A DNA stretch of 61,656 nt from a bacterium UBP2_UBA5202 (GCA_002412795.1 DHVS01000042.1:1821-63476); one strand, 5' to 3'. Shown: positions 1 through 7,559, counted from the stretch's first letter. The notes: a model not told the origin generated them from the letters alone. Program-made: numbers and translations.

Positions 1-81
1 CCGAAGCTTATCGCAGCTTACCACGCCCTTCATCGCCTTCATCTGCCAAGGCATCCGCCATGTGCTCTTTGTAGCTTGACC
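1..81 (-). rRNA. 23S rRNA, 5' end (partial)
   Basis: Read on the minus strand from position 81, the sequence begins GGTCAAGCTACAAAGAGCAC and continues with the highly conserved ATGGCGGATGCCTTGGC block. That is the canonical 5' start of bacterial 23S rRNA (helix 2 and following). The gene runs off the left edge of the window. No 16S rRNA or spacer tRNA precedes it; the upstream gene is a protein-coding gene at 463-1638. Confidence 0.95.
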
Positions 82-101
82 AAAAACAATTTTAAAAACC
101 A

Positions 102-132
102 ATAGTCATCAATCGCAGAATCCAATGACTAT
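102..132 (-). repeat. Inverted repeat in the 23S leader
   Basis: Perfect 8-bp arms, ATAGTCAT at 102-109 and ATGACTAT at 125-132, lie about 20 nt before the mature 23S 5' end. They would form a leader hairpin and could belong to the rRNA processing region. Function is inferred from position only. Confidence 0.5.
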
Positions 133-187
133 ACATTCCAAGCTCTAAAGTGCTTATTACTTTTCTTTATTAATAAAGACCCTATTC

Positions 188-204
188 AGTTTTCAAAGAA
201 CTAA
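188..204 (-). promoter_or_regulatory. boxA-like antitermination element
   Basis: On the minus strand the leader contains TAGTTCTTTGAAAACTG. This closely matches the boxA-type sequence that precedes 23S in many rRNA operons, where NusB/S10 antitermination factors bind. It lies between the promoter at 242-270 and the 23S 5' end, as expected for a stand-alone rRNA transcript. Confidence 0.75.
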
Positions 205-241
205 GTAATCCATCGTGTCCATAGTTTTTGTAGAGCTTTGT

Positions 242-270
242 ATTATAATAAAAAACGCCTTAAATGTCAA
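242..270 (-). promoter_or_regulatory. Consensus sigma70-type promoter of the 23S gene
   Basis: The minus strand shows TTGACA (265-270), exactly 17 nt, then TATAAT (242-247): a perfect consensus promoter. The A/T-rich tract just upstream (about 271-300) resembles an UP element. Expected transcription start is near 235, giving a leader of about 150 nt containing boxA. It is the only evident promoter before the 23S gene. Confidence 0.85.
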
Positions 271-409
271 GGGAAAAGTTAACGATATCTTAAAAAATAT
301 GAAAATGGTTTGTATCGTATTGCGGCCGTTGATTATGCGGAGCAAAACCAATTGCATATTGTGAACTGTTTTCCGGCTTTCTTTGGGAGTTATTGCTGCC
401 ATAACAGAG

Positions 410-443
410 AAATCCCGCAAAATCGCAGGATCTTGCGGGATTT
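410..443 (-). terminator. Putative terminator hairpin after the propeller protein gene
   Basis: Arms AAATCCCGCA (410-419) and TGCGGGATTT (434-443) form a perfect 10-bp stem just downstream of the stop of the 463-1638 gene on the minus strand. The U-tract is only the three Ts inside the stem, so this is a weaker terminator than others in the window. It also separates that gene from the 23S promoter. Confidence 0.5.
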
Positions 444-462
444 AGGGTTAAAACTTTGGCGG

Positions 463-1638
463 TCACCGCATCAAAATGATCTTCTTGCTTTGGGTCTGGC
501 CGTTACTATTGAGTTTACAGAAATACACCCCGTTGCCGGCCGCTTGGCCCTGCTCGTCCCTGCCGTCCCAAGTTACACTATATGCACCTGCCCCCTGAAC
601 CCGGTCCGCTAATGTTTTCACTAATTGCCCCTGAATGTTGTACACCTTCAGATTTACAAATCCCGATTTGGGTGTTTGGTATTTTATTGTTGTTTGTGAA
701 CTGAAGGGATTGGGATTGTTCTGGGCCATTCTAAATTCAATATTCGGAATTCTGTCTTCGGGTTTGCCCTCCACGCCGGTAAGTCTATTTGAGACACAAA
801 TCCAACTTATGTACTCCATCTCTTCCGGGTTACAGCTTAAATATATTTTTTGGGCATCCCAACTGATGCAGGGCCCAAAATATCTGTAATTATCCCAAAA
901 CTGTACGCTGTCGTAATGTGAGTAAAATAAGCATTTTGCCGCATCACCGGAACCCATATTATAATACCATATATTGCTGGTATCAGACGACCGGTAAAAA
1001 ACGCAATCGGAATCATTGCCTGCCAGCGAAAATTCCGTTTCGTTGAAAGCTGTGTTTATCTCCGCCCCCATGTTTACCGGATTCTGCCAGAGTCCTCCGG
1101 ACTTTACCGATTCCCAAATGTCATTTCCTCCATAGCCCCCCGGCCTGTTTGAATGAAAATAAAGCGTGTTGCCGTCTTTGGAAATTGCCGGTCCGCCGGA
1201 CGCAAATTTATTTATAGCGCTGTCCAATGGTTGCGGCGAGATCCAACCTCCACCGGTAAAATATGTGACCCAAATACTGTCCTGATAATTGCCACGCACG
1301 AAATAAAACGTGGTATCATCAAAACCTATACAAGGAGAGCGGTCCTCTAATACAGTATCATTTACTGCGCTGTCTAAATAAACGGGCTGTGACCAAAAAT
1401 TTAAACTATCTGTAGCGAACGAAAAGTAAATATCATCTGGGCCATAGATCGTTCTTGTCTCTGAAGAATAAAACATTTTACCACATGAATAAGAAATAGC
1501 CGGATTGTCATGTACATATTTGTCCTCAATGCCAAAGCAAATCCGAGCCGGGCTCGTCCAACTATCCGCTGCCAGAGGCCGAGCGCAACAAAAAACCAAC
1601 CCCGCGGCAATTGCGAAAAAATAAAACTTTAGCCTCAT
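463..1638 (-). CDS. Secreted WD40-like (PD40) propeller protein with C-terminal sorting domain
   Basis: A 391-residue exported protein. The N-terminus is a signal peptide (about residues 1-24, ending ARPLAADS). The middle carries PD40/TolB-type blades, for example ISKDGNTLYFHSNRPGG and a following NDIW motif. The last ~85 residues are a FlgD/Por-secretion-like sorting domain: NPNPFSS, LKVYNIQGQLVKTL, then GVYFCKL and a basic KKIILMR end. The same tail occurs in the proteins at 8768-14344 and 21188-22945. The ATG follows a GGAGG ribosome-binding site. Ligand or substrate cannot be read from the sequence; surface-attached or secreted location is inferred from the tail. Confidence 0.8.
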   Translation of the reverse strand: MRLKFYFFAIAAGLVFCCARPLAADSWTSPARICFGIEDKYVHDNPAISYSCGKMFYSSETRTIYGPDDIYFSFATDSLNFWSQPVYLDSAVNDTVLEDRSPCIGFDDTTFYFVRGNYQDSIWVTYFTGGGWISPQPLDSAINKFASGGPAISKDGNTLYFHSNRPGGYGGNDIWESVKSGGLWQNPVNMGAEINTAFNETEFSLAGNDSDCVFYRSSDTSNIWYYNMGSGDAAKCLFYSHYDSVQFWDNYRYFGPCISWDAQKIYLSCNPEEMEYISWICVSNRLTGVEGKPEDRIPNIEFRMAQNNPNPFSSQTTIKYQTPKSGFVNLKVYNIQGQLVKTLADRVQGAGAYSVTWDGRDEQGQAAGNGVYFCKLNSNGQTQSKKIILMR

Positions 1639-1662
1639 TTAAAACCTCCATTTCGTTAAAAC

Positions 1663-1708
1663 AAAAAAAACCCACTATCCGGCATTACTGTTTACCGGAC
1701 AAGGGGTT
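1663..1708 (-). terminator. Rho-independent terminator of the pafC-like gene
   Basis: On the minus strand a stem combines AACCC...TCCGG with CCGGA...GGGTT around a 12-nt loop. It is followed directly by a run of eight Ts (As at 1663-1670 on the plus strand). It sits between the pafC-like gene and the gene at 463-1638, closing the pafB/pafC unit. Confidence 0.65.
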
Positions 1709-1827
1709 TAAATTTTGTATTTTTGTAATTTTTCATGGGTTGCTCTAAATTGTTATTTTGCGCAAGCCCACCGGAAATGCTGTTCTTTTATTCTACTAAA
1801 TCACTATGGTTTTGTCAATTGAAATAT

Positions 1828-2787
1828 TTACAACGCCCCGGCAATTATCTTTTTCACCTCGTCCCGGGCTTCTTTGGGTTCTATGATCCTGGCCTCGGGG
1901 CCGTACAACAGCACCCACCGGGCTATCCAGGCAAAGTTTTGGGCCATCAGGCTCAGGCTGGCCGAGCCGTCCCTGTTCTTGGTGGCCTGCGCATTGCGCT
2001 CCAGTATCCACCTGGCGATGGCCGGGGAGAACCACAGCACCACCTTCTGCTCGTTCCCGGTGGGCTTGAAGATGTGGCCCTGGGCGAATTTGTTGATGTC
2101 AAACCCTTCGGGGATCTGGTATCTTTGCTTAAGGAGTCTGGCCTGTTTGATCCGGCTGACCTTGAAGGTCCGCTGTTCCCGGCTTTTATGGCAGAAGGCC
2201 ACCGCATACCAGGAGCCGTTGAACATCACAAAGCCGTAAGGCTCGATGGTTCTGCTGGAACTCTGGCCCGAGGATCCGCTGTAATATTCTATTTCCGTTT
2301 GGACATTTTGCCGCCGGGCCTGGCGCAATGTTTCCAGGGCGCCGGGGTTGGCGGATCCAGGGGCGGCCGCCATTATCTTCTCATCCAGATGGTCCACCGC
2401 CAGGCGGTCCTGGGGCAGCAGGGCCCGGTCGATCTTGTCCAATATCCCCTTCACTGTTTTTCCGTATGCCCCGGAAGATCCCGCCAACAAAGGCAGCAGC
2501 GACATCCTTAAGGCCATGGCCTCGTTTGGAAGCAGGTGCAGGGGCGCCGCGAACTGCTCGGTGTAGGCCATCTCCAGACGGCCCTGCTCGTCCACCGTGG
2601 CCATGAAAAGGTCGTTGGGCCCGAAGGGCGGCGTGCCGTAAAGGCAGAGGCTGTCCAGGTCTTTCAGCAGCCTGGCTTGGGAGATACCCAGCTCGGCGGC
2701 GATATCCTGTACCGGCTGCCCCTGGCGGCTGTTGAGGAACGGGATCAGGGTCAGCAGCCGCTCCAGCTCGCCCGATGTTTTAGCCAT
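1828..2787 (-). CDS. WYL-domain transcriptional regulator, PafC-like
   Basis: A 319-residue DNA-binding regulator. A helix-turn-helix lies in the first ~60 residues (DIAAELGISQARLLKDLDSL). A WYL domain follows (GSWYAVAFCHKS, then RTFKVSRI). The start is the ATG at 2787, preceded by TGGAG; the six codons further upstream lack such a site. It pairs with the related regulator at 2926-3957, an arrangement matching PafB/PafC. Actinobacterial PafBC forms a heterodimer activating the LexA-independent DNA-damage response, and WYL domains sense nucleic acid. Whether this pair does the same here is inference. Confidence 0.8.
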   Translation of the reverse strand: MAKTSGELERLLTLIPFLNSRQGQPVQDIAAELGISQARLLKDLDSLCLYGTPPFGPNDLFMATVDEQGRLEMAYTEQFAAPLHLLPNEAMALRMSLLPLLAGSSGAYGKTVKGILDKIDRALLPQDRLAVDHLDEKIMAAAPGSANPGALETLRQARRQNVQTEIEYYSGSSGQSSSRTIEPYGFVMFNGSWYAVAFCHKSREQRTFKVSRIKQARLLKQRYQIPEGFDINKFAQGHIFKPTGNEQKVVLWFSPAIARWILERNAQATKNRDGSASLSLMAQNFAWIARWVLLYGPEARIIEPKEARDEVKKIIAGAL

Positions 2788-2816
2788 GCAGACACTCCAT
2801 TTCAAAATTAACCTTT

Positions 2817-2914
2817 TACCACGGAAGCACTGAATCGCCGAAAAGATAAATAACTCAAGACTGCTTGGATGGGAATTTCTCCGTGTTTCAGAATTTCCGT
2901 GTTTCAGTGGTAAA
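2817..2914. repeat. Dispersed intergenic repeat with inverted ends
   Basis: The gap between the two WYL genes starts TACCACGGAA and ends with TTCCGTG and GTGGTAAA, giving imperfect terminal inverted repeats. A close relative lies at 5533-5602, and looser relatives of the same style occur in other intergenic gaps. It is probably a non-coding dispersed element. Confidence 0.5.
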
Positions 2915-2925
2915 GCCCCCGGTGG

Positions 2926-3957
2926 TCAGTTTTGGTATATCTTCAGGACCTGCTGCAGCCGGACCTTTACCTGCCGGGCCATTTCCTCCGGCTGCTCCAC
3001 CCGCACCTGGTCGCAATGGGCAGCGGCCCAGCGGATGAAGGGATCGGGGTTGCTGACAGTTATGGTGACCCGGTCCGTTCCCTTGTTCCAGGCCGCCTGA
3101 GGACCCAGTTCCTTTTTGATCAGCCAGGCGCTTTCGGGTTTGACTTTCAGGGTAATCGGCACAACCAGGCCCCCGCCCATTTCCCAGGCCTTGCGGCCCA
3201 GGTATTTTGTTTTATCGAAATCTTTGGGCACATTGAACCGGGGCTGGCCGTTAAGCAGTTTCAGTTCCTGGATGCGGGAGACCTTGAAGGTGCGGACCTC
3301 TTTCCTCTTGTGACAGTATGCGATCAGGTACCACACCCCGGCATTATAGATCAGCAGATAGGGGTCGGCCTGGCGCTGGTCTTTGGCGTCCCGCTGGATG
3401 CTGTGATAGCTGAACCGGATGGAGACCCCTTCCTTGACCGCCTGCTGAAGACGCCCCAGTACTTTGGCTTCGGCGGCGGCCTCGGGCCGGGCGTTGGCGC
3501 TAAGCCCGATCTCGGATCGCCGTTCATTCCCCCCGGGCTTCTGGCAGCCTATCTTTTGGGCCAGGCTGGCCAAGGCCTTGGCCTGGTCTTTGGCGGCCGG
3601 GGACTGCGGCCCGGCGCAAACCAGGGAGATCACCGCCCATTCCTCTGAAGCAAGGTCCAGCCGGGGCAGGTAGTACTCTTGGTGGTCTATCAGGTACCCC
3701 AATTCCTGCGCCTCGTACTTGGCGGCCCGGGCGGGATTGTCCACTTCCTCCCCGCTCTCGATGGAATAGACCTTGAGCGGCACCCCCAGGCTCCGCAGCT
3801 CCCGTTTATCCCGTTCAAAGGTCCGGTCAAAACTGGGGCCGGAAAGCCTTTGATAGTGGGGCAGCAGTCGCCTGATCTCCGGCTTGGGAACCGGTCGGCG
3901 GTGCTTTAAAAGCAGGGACACCAGTTCCAGAAGTCTCTCTGTTTTTTGCTGGGCCAT
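2926..3957 (-). CDS. WYL-domain transcriptional regulator, PafB-like
   Basis: A 343-residue regulator. The N-terminal winged-helix segment includes FDRTFERDKRELRSLGVPL, the signature of the PafB branch. The WYL domain carries GVWYLIAYCHKRKEVRTFKVSRI-type sequence near residues 205-230, and a C-terminal WCX-like extension follows. It lies upstream of the PafC-like gene on the same strand, separated by a repeat-bearing gap of about 140 bp. The two are probably a heterodimeric DNA-damage-responsive regulator, as in actinobacteria. Family assignment is strong; the regulon is unknown. Confidence 0.82.
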   Translation of the reverse strand: MAQQKTERLLELVSLLLKHRRPVPKPEIRRLLPHYQRLSGPSFDRTFERDKRELRSLGVPLKVYSIESGEEVDNPARAAKYEAQELGYLIDHQEYYLPRLDLASEEWAVISLVCAGPQSPAAKDQAKALASLAQKIGCQKPGGNERRSEIGLSANARPEAAAEAKVLGRLQQAVKEGVSIRFSYHSIQRDAKDQRQADPYLLIYNAGVWYLIAYCHKRKEVRTFKVSRIQELKLLNGQPRFNVPKDFDKTKYLGRKAWEMGGGLVVPITLKVKPESAWLIKKELGPQAAWNKGTDRVTITVSNPDPFIRWAAAHCDQVRVEQPEEMARQVKVRLQQVLKIYQN

Positions 3958-4029
3958 TATTTTCCGGGATGTTCAGTTTATGTTTTAAGTGAAACATAAT
4001 GATAAACCTTTGACCGGTTAAAAGTCAAT

Positions 4030-4066
4030 AAAAAACGGCCGGATCAATTTTATTTTGATCCGGCCG
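4030..4066 (-). terminator. Rho-independent terminator of the zinc-ribbon gene
   Basis: A perfect 12-bp stem (CGGCCGGATCAA at 4036-4047 with TTGATCCGGCCG at 4055-4066) is followed on the minus strand by a run of six Ts. It lies about 115 bp downstream of the gene at 4183-4653. Confidence 0.8.
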
Positions 4067-4182
4067 GGATTGATAGACTATAATGGGGCGCTGATGAACG
4101 CAGATTTTATAGATTATAACTGGTTATTTTTCAGTTTGATCCGTGTTTATCCGTGTCCAATTTTTACTTTTTCTGGAAGCAT

Positions 4183-4653
4183 CTATGCCGCCCGCAGTTC
4201 TGTCAGCAGGTCGCTGAGGTCTATCTGCCCGGGATGCGATGGGCCGGCAGGTCCTCCGGCAAACTCGGAGTACAACTGATAGAACTTTTCCCTGCTGCCC
4301 GACAGAACCCCCTGGCAATGGCCGCAGACGCCCCACCAGCCGTTCCGGCCGCTTAAGGCGCCCCCTCCTGCCCCCAGAATGTAAACTTTCTCGCCGCAGG
4401 CCGGGCAGGTCTCGGTCCACTTGCCCTGGTTCCACAGGTCCAGCAAACGGCCCAGGGCAATAGCCTTGGCCTTTAAATGGGGCAGGCCGATGTAGGCGGT
4501 GTCCAGGCGGCATCCGGAAAGCCGGGGATCCTGGGTTATCTGCCGGCTGTTATCCACCAGCAGGCCGATGTTCCGGGCCAATAGCCGGGCTTCCTCCCAG
4601 GCGTTGTTCCGGGGAGAGGGCTTTAAGTCATTTGTGTTTGTTACTTCAGACAT
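4183..4653 (-). CDS. Hypothetical protein with a zinc-ribbon-like motif
   Basis: A 156-residue cytoplasmic protein I do not recognise. A clear AAGGAG ribosome-binding site precedes the ATG. The first ~70 residues are probably helical (AWEEARLLARNIGLLVDNSRQ). A four-cysteine pair follows: CPACGEK, then CGHCQ about 25 residues later around a glycine-rich turn, which looks like a treble-clef or zinc-ribbon finger. The C-terminus is short and acidic/hydrophobic (DLSDLLTELRAA). Neighbours give no functional clue, and it ends at its own terminator. Confidence 0.6.
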   Translation of the reverse strand: MSEVTNTNDLKPSPRNNAWEEARLLARNIGLLVDNSRQITQDPRLSGCRLDTAYIGLPHLKAKAIALGRLLDLWNQGKWTETCPACGEKVYILGAGGGALSGRNGWWGVCGHCQGVLSGSREKFYQLYSEFAGGPAGPSHPGQIDLSDLLTELRAA

Positions 4654-4739
4654 TTTACTCCTTCACAAATTAGCGGTAAAATATTACGGGTTTATTTTTC
4701 TTGTATTTTTTAACCACCCAAAGAGCGCAGGGGGTTAAA

Positions 4740-5162
4740 TTACTGGTTTGATCCCGTTTCCGGGGTTTCTTTCTGGTCCTTCTTTTTGCCGGTCACCCTG
4801 GCGATCAGGCCGCCCAGCATCCGTGAGATCTCGCCCAGCAGCTTGAGCCGTTGTTCGGCCGCTTCCGGGGTCATGTAGCCCATCCGGGCTATTTTGTGGT
4901 ACCAGTCCTGGGTGGCAAAGGCGAAGCCCTTGGCCGCGCTCAGTCGGTAGCCGAACTCCTTCTGGCCTCCCCGGCCGTAGCCCTCGGCGATGCTGGCGCC
5001 GATGGATCCGGCGCACTTGACCACCTGGCCGGCCATTAAAAATGAGGCCTTGCCCTGGGGGAACCTTTCGGTGTCCTGGGCGGCCAGTTCAAATAGTTCC
5101 ACCGCTTTTTGCCAGACGATCAGGTCGGTAAAGCTGGCGGTTTTGTTAGTTGTTTGTTCCAT
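4740..5162 (-). CDS. Four-helix bundle protein (23S rRNA intervening-sequence protein family)
   Basis: A 140-residue protein with the hallmarks of the four-helix bundle/IVP family: TDLIVWQKAVELFELA near the N-terminus, AGQVVKCAGSIGASIAEGYGR in the centre, and a third helix containing KEFGYRLSAAKG. The start is the ATG at 5162, nine bases after AAGGAGA; an in-frame ATG at 5189 lacks a comparable site. Members are often encoded inside 23S rRNA intervening sequences, but many are free-standing like this one and their role is unclear. It lies about 4.7 kb from the 23S gene, outside it. The C-terminus is lysine/glutamate rich. Confidence 0.82.
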   Translation of the reverse strand: MEQTTNKTASFTDLIVWQKAVELFELAAQDTERFPQGKASFLMAGQVVKCAGSIGASIAEGYGRGGQKEFGYRLSAAKGFAFATQDWYHKIARMGYMTPEAAEQRLKLLGEISRMLGGLIARVTGKKKDQKETPETGSNQ

Positions 5163-5238
5163 GTTCACATTCTCCTTTTGTAAATACACATTACTTTTGG
5201 TTGTTTGTTTTTGCCCGCGCTCTTTGGGGCTGGTTTGT

Positions 5239-5361
5239 TTATTGTTTTAAGTTTACCTGTGAGGGGTGACAGTTTTTGACTGGGTTCTGATTTTTGGCCT
5301 GGACCGCGCAGGTTCCCACGGCCAGGATAAGGAACATCACGGTGGCGGTTCTTCTGAACAT
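5239..5361 (-). CDS. Small exported peptide (40 aa)
   Basis: A short reading frame with a strong GGGAGGT ribosome-binding site seven bases before its ATG. The peptide begins MFRRTATVMFLILAVGTC, a typical charged-then-hydrophobic signal sequence, with a probable cleavage region around CAVQA. A polar remainder of about 18 residues contains one cysteine (KNCHPSQVNLKQ). A TGTCACCCCT decamer inside the gene (5262-5271) recurs just upstream (5425-5434). No family is recognised. A small secreted peptide is likely from the signal and ribosome-binding site, but expression is unproven. Confidence 0.5.
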   Translation of the reverse strand: MFRRTATVMFLILAVGTCAVQAKNQNPVKNCHPSQVNLKQ

Positions 5362-5451
5362 TTCAATTACCTCCCTTTTGATCGTAATTACTGGTGATCG
5401 TTGATTGAATGTATTTTAGTTTTAAGGGGTGACAAAAATCCCGGGGGCAAC

Positions 5452-5478
5452 AAAAAACCCGGCCATGATCGGCCGGGT
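5452..5478 (-). terminator. Rho-independent terminator
   Basis: On the minus strand CCCGGCC, a six-base loop and GGCCGGG are followed by six Ts. It lies between tRNA-Ala (5720-5795) and the small exported peptide, so it most likely ends the tRNA transcript. Confidence 0.75.
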
Positions 5479-5532
5479 CAGGGTAGTGAACTGGGGCTTT
5501 ACAAAGGATAGACAGGATTAACATGATTTCTT

Positions 5533-5602
5533 TTACCACGGAAACACGGAATTTATGAAATTAATATTTCCGGATTTCCAATGTTCCGTGGTTCGGTGGT
5601 AA
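5533..5602. repeat. Dispersed intergenic repeat with inverted ends
   Basis: It begins TACCACGGAAACACGGAA and ends TTCCGTGGTTCGGTGGTAAG, so the ends are near-perfect inverted copies. It is the closest relative of the repeat at 2817-2914. No coding potential is seen. Confidence 0.55.
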
Positions 5603-5638
5603 GCCTGATAATGGTGTTTCTTGAAAACAAAAATGGCC

Positions 5639-5722
5639 CGCCATAAAGCAGACCACTTATAAGTTTTATCTGGCCCGCCAGACGAAGCCTGCAGGATATG
5701 CCTGCTTTATGGCGTAGTCTGG
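5639..5722. repeat. REP-like compound hairpin abutting tRNA-Ala
   Basis: Two overlapping inverted repeats are visible. One pairs CGCCATAAAGCAG (5639-5651) with CTGCTTTATGGCG (5702-5714). The other is a near-perfect hairpin from CCAGAC (5678-5683) to GTCTGG (5717-5722) with an inner GCAGG/CCTGC stem. The two structures are mutually exclusive. The second overlaps the encoded CCA end of the tRNA by three bases. Confidence 0.6.
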
Positions 5723-5795
5723 TGGAGCTGATCGGATTCGAACCGACTACTTCCTGCTTGCAAAGCAGGCGCTCTACCAATTGAGCTACAGCCCC
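5720..5795 (-). tRNA. tRNA-Ala (anticodon TGC)
   Basis: A 76-nt cloverleaf on the minus strand: GGGGCTGTAGCTCAATTGG at the 5' end, anticodon arm CTGCT-TTGCAAG-CAG with TGC in the loop, T arm with GGTTCGAATCC, and an encoded 3' CCA. Acceptor arms pair (GGGGCTG with CAGCTCC, one G-U pair). A 13-nt copy of its 5' part (AGCTACAGCCCCA) recurs at 5856-5868. Confidence 0.96.
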
Positions 5796-5983
5796 ATTTA
5801 TTATTTTCGTGTTGTGCTTAACTGCCCTGCGTCCCGTCCCGAGCCTGTCGAGGGAAGCTACAGCCCCACTTTATATCATCCTGAGCCTGGCAATGAATTA
5901 CACCAGCCGAAGGATGATTCCTTGTTATGCCGGACCTTCTTATATAATTATAACAGATTTTTTGCTTTTTGCAAGGCAAAAAG

Positions 5984-6014
5984 AAAACGGCCCCGAAAAG
6001 ATCGGGGCCGTTTT
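5984..6014 (-). terminator. Rho-independent terminator of the 440-aa barrel gene
   Basis: A perfect stem of AAAACGGCCCCGA-type arms around a four-base loop is followed on the minus strand by T-rich sequence. It sits about 20 bp after the stop codon of the gene at 6033-7355. Confidence 0.88.
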
Positions 6015-6032
6015 TAGGCAAGTTGTCCGGAA

Positions 6033-7355
6033 TTAGAAGTTGAAGGTCATGCCGATGGAGGTGATGGGCTCGGTGTGGGACACGCCCGCCATGCCGCCGT
6101 TGTCGATGCCGCTGAACATGTAGCCCAGGGAATACGGGGCATTGTTGTTGACCTTGGCATCGATGGCCAGCTTGCCGAACTTGAAGCCCAGGCCGAAGGC
6201 GTAGAAGTACGGGGCGCTGGTGTAGGTGCTCTCGTCCTTGGTGGCGTTGGTCTCATCCAGAGTGGTGGTGCTGATCAGGGTCTTGGCGGCGCCCGCCCGC
6301 AGGGTCAGCCACTTCAGCAGGTCGACTTCCAGCCCGGCGCAGAACCCGGGGAATGTGAAGTGGCTGGTCTCTTCCTTCATGATGCCGGTGCCGAACACCG
6401 CGTTGGTGTCCTCGATGGTCTCCTTGTCGGAACCCATGAACAGGCCGCCCACGATGGTGACGTTCTCGGCCGGCTTGTAGTTCGCGCCAAAGGCTCCGCC
6501 GAAGTTGGAGGTGGATACTTTTCCGCCGGAGGGAACATAAGTAACACCGGTGGCCGCCAGGCCGTCCTTGTACTCAATGCTGTTGGTACCGAAACCGATG
6601 ATGGGGATGAGCTTCAGATTGTCGCTCATACCGTACTCGGCCCGCAGTTCCAGATCCAGGCCCATGCCGCCGTCTGATTCCACGGTGTAGGTGTAGTTCG
6701 CACCGGGGGCCGGCGGAATGGTGGGATCGCGCCAGGACTCGGCGGCTTCGCCCTTGAAGCTCTGCATCATAATGCCTATGGCCAGCTCGGCCGAGGTGTT
6801 CTCGTTGACTTCCATCATCACTTCGCCGTTGATAAACCAGATGTTGGAGGAACCCTCGTACTTGCCGGTATAGGCATTGTTGGTATCGGTAACGTCGTTG
6901 GTGCTGGAAGCCCCGGCCCAGGCGATGTGTAGGCCGGCGGTCAGGCTGTTGAGCTTCTTGGCATAGAACAGGTGGAACCGGTTGTCCGGAGTGGGAATAC
7001 CCATGCCGAACGGTGAAGCGTTAACGTTGGCAATGGCATTGGTCAGGAAGTCGGAACCCTCGATAGCATGGTTGATGTCGAAGCCCACCACGCCGAAGGT
7101 CTGCTCGGCGTTGGAGAACAGCATGGCGGCCGAACCCTCGGACCAGCCATAGTCGCTGACGACCGGGAAGCTGCTGCCCATCTCGGCGCCGACCATCCGG
7201 GGATAGGATACCGCATTGGCCGGCAGGAAATAGATGTCGGTGTAGTCGCTGATGAACATCGAGGCCGGGCCGAAGGTAGCCTGCCTGGTCTCGGTGGCGG
7301 CCACCATGCCGGACATGATCGCCAGTAAAGCCAGAACCATTAGTGTTCTCTTCAT
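6033..7355 (-). CDS. Outer-membrane beta-barrel protein
   Basis: A 440-residue exported protein. The signal peptide covers about residues 1-20 (MKRTLMVLALLAIMSGMVAA). The rest is alternating polar/hydrophobic strands with tyrosine- and glycine-rich turns and ends GMTFNF, the aromatic terminal strand used for BAM-dependent insertion. An early segment (DYTDIYFLPANAVSYPRM) recalls PorV/FadL-like barrels, but I cannot assign a transported substrate. It has its own promoter and terminator, and an AAGGAGG ribosome-binding site. It was probably an abundant surface protein; that is inference from the strong signals. Confidence 0.75.
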   Translation of the reverse strand: MKRTLMVLALLAIMSGMVAATETRQATFGPASMFISDYTDIYFLPANAVSYPRMVGAEMGSSFPVVSDYGWSEGSAAMLFSNAEQTFGVVGFDINHAIEGSDFLTNAIANVNASPFGMGIPTPDNRFHLFYAKKLNSLTAGLHIAWAGASSTNDVTDTNNAYTGKYEGSSNIWFINGEVMMEVNENTSAELAIGIMMQSFKGEAAESWRDPTIPPAPGANYTYTVESDGGMGLDLELRAEYGMSDNLKLIPIIGFGTNSIEYKDGLAATGVTYVPSGGKVSTSNFGGAFGANYKPAENVTIVGGLFMGSDKETIEDTNAVFGTGIMKEETSHFTFPGFCAGLEVDLLKWLTLRAGAAKTLISTTTLDETNATKDESTYTSAPYFYAFGLGFKFGKLAIDAKVNNNAPYSLGYMFSGIDNGGMAGVSHTEPITSIGMTFNF

Positions 7356-7407
7356 GTGGTTGGAACCTCCTTAGTTATGTTGGGTTGTTATCTAGTTAAT
7401 TATGGTA

Positions 7408-7437
7408 AAGATACCACAACATATTGTGGTTTGTCAA
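7408..7437 (-). promoter_or_regulatory. Putative promoter with an internal dyad
   Basis: The minus strand has TTGACA (7432-7437), an 18-nt spacer and TATCTT (7408-7413). The spacer is largely the dyad CCACAA-N4-TTGTGG (7414-7429), which could be an operator. It lies about 55-80 bp upstream of the 440-residue barrel gene in an A/T-rich gap. The -10 match is imperfect. Confidence 0.5.
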
Positions 7438-7507
7438 TAAAAATTTAACATTTTTTTAATATTTTTTTAACAGCTTAAAACCATGTCAAAACCGCCAGTT
7501 AAAGCAC

Positions 7508-7536
7508 AAAAGGGCGCCCTAAAGAGGCGCCCTTTT
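7508..7536 (-). terminator. Rho-independent terminator of the 242-aa barrel gene
   Basis: AAAAGGGCGCC and GGCGCCCTTTT form a perfect 11-bp stem around a seven-base loop, ending in Ts on the minus strand. It lies 24 bp downstream of the stop at 7560. Confidence 0.88.
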
Positions 7537-7559
7537 CAATTGAAACCCTTTTATTCCTG

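Noticed and set aside
193..462. Small reading frames between the 23S gene and the propeller protein gene
   Set aside because: They overlap the rRNA promoter and leader and lack ribosome-binding sites.
5784..5868. tRNA-fragment duplication as an integration attachment site
   Set aside because: The copied part is the 5' end rather than the 3' end, the copies are only 72 bp apart, and no integrase gene lies near.
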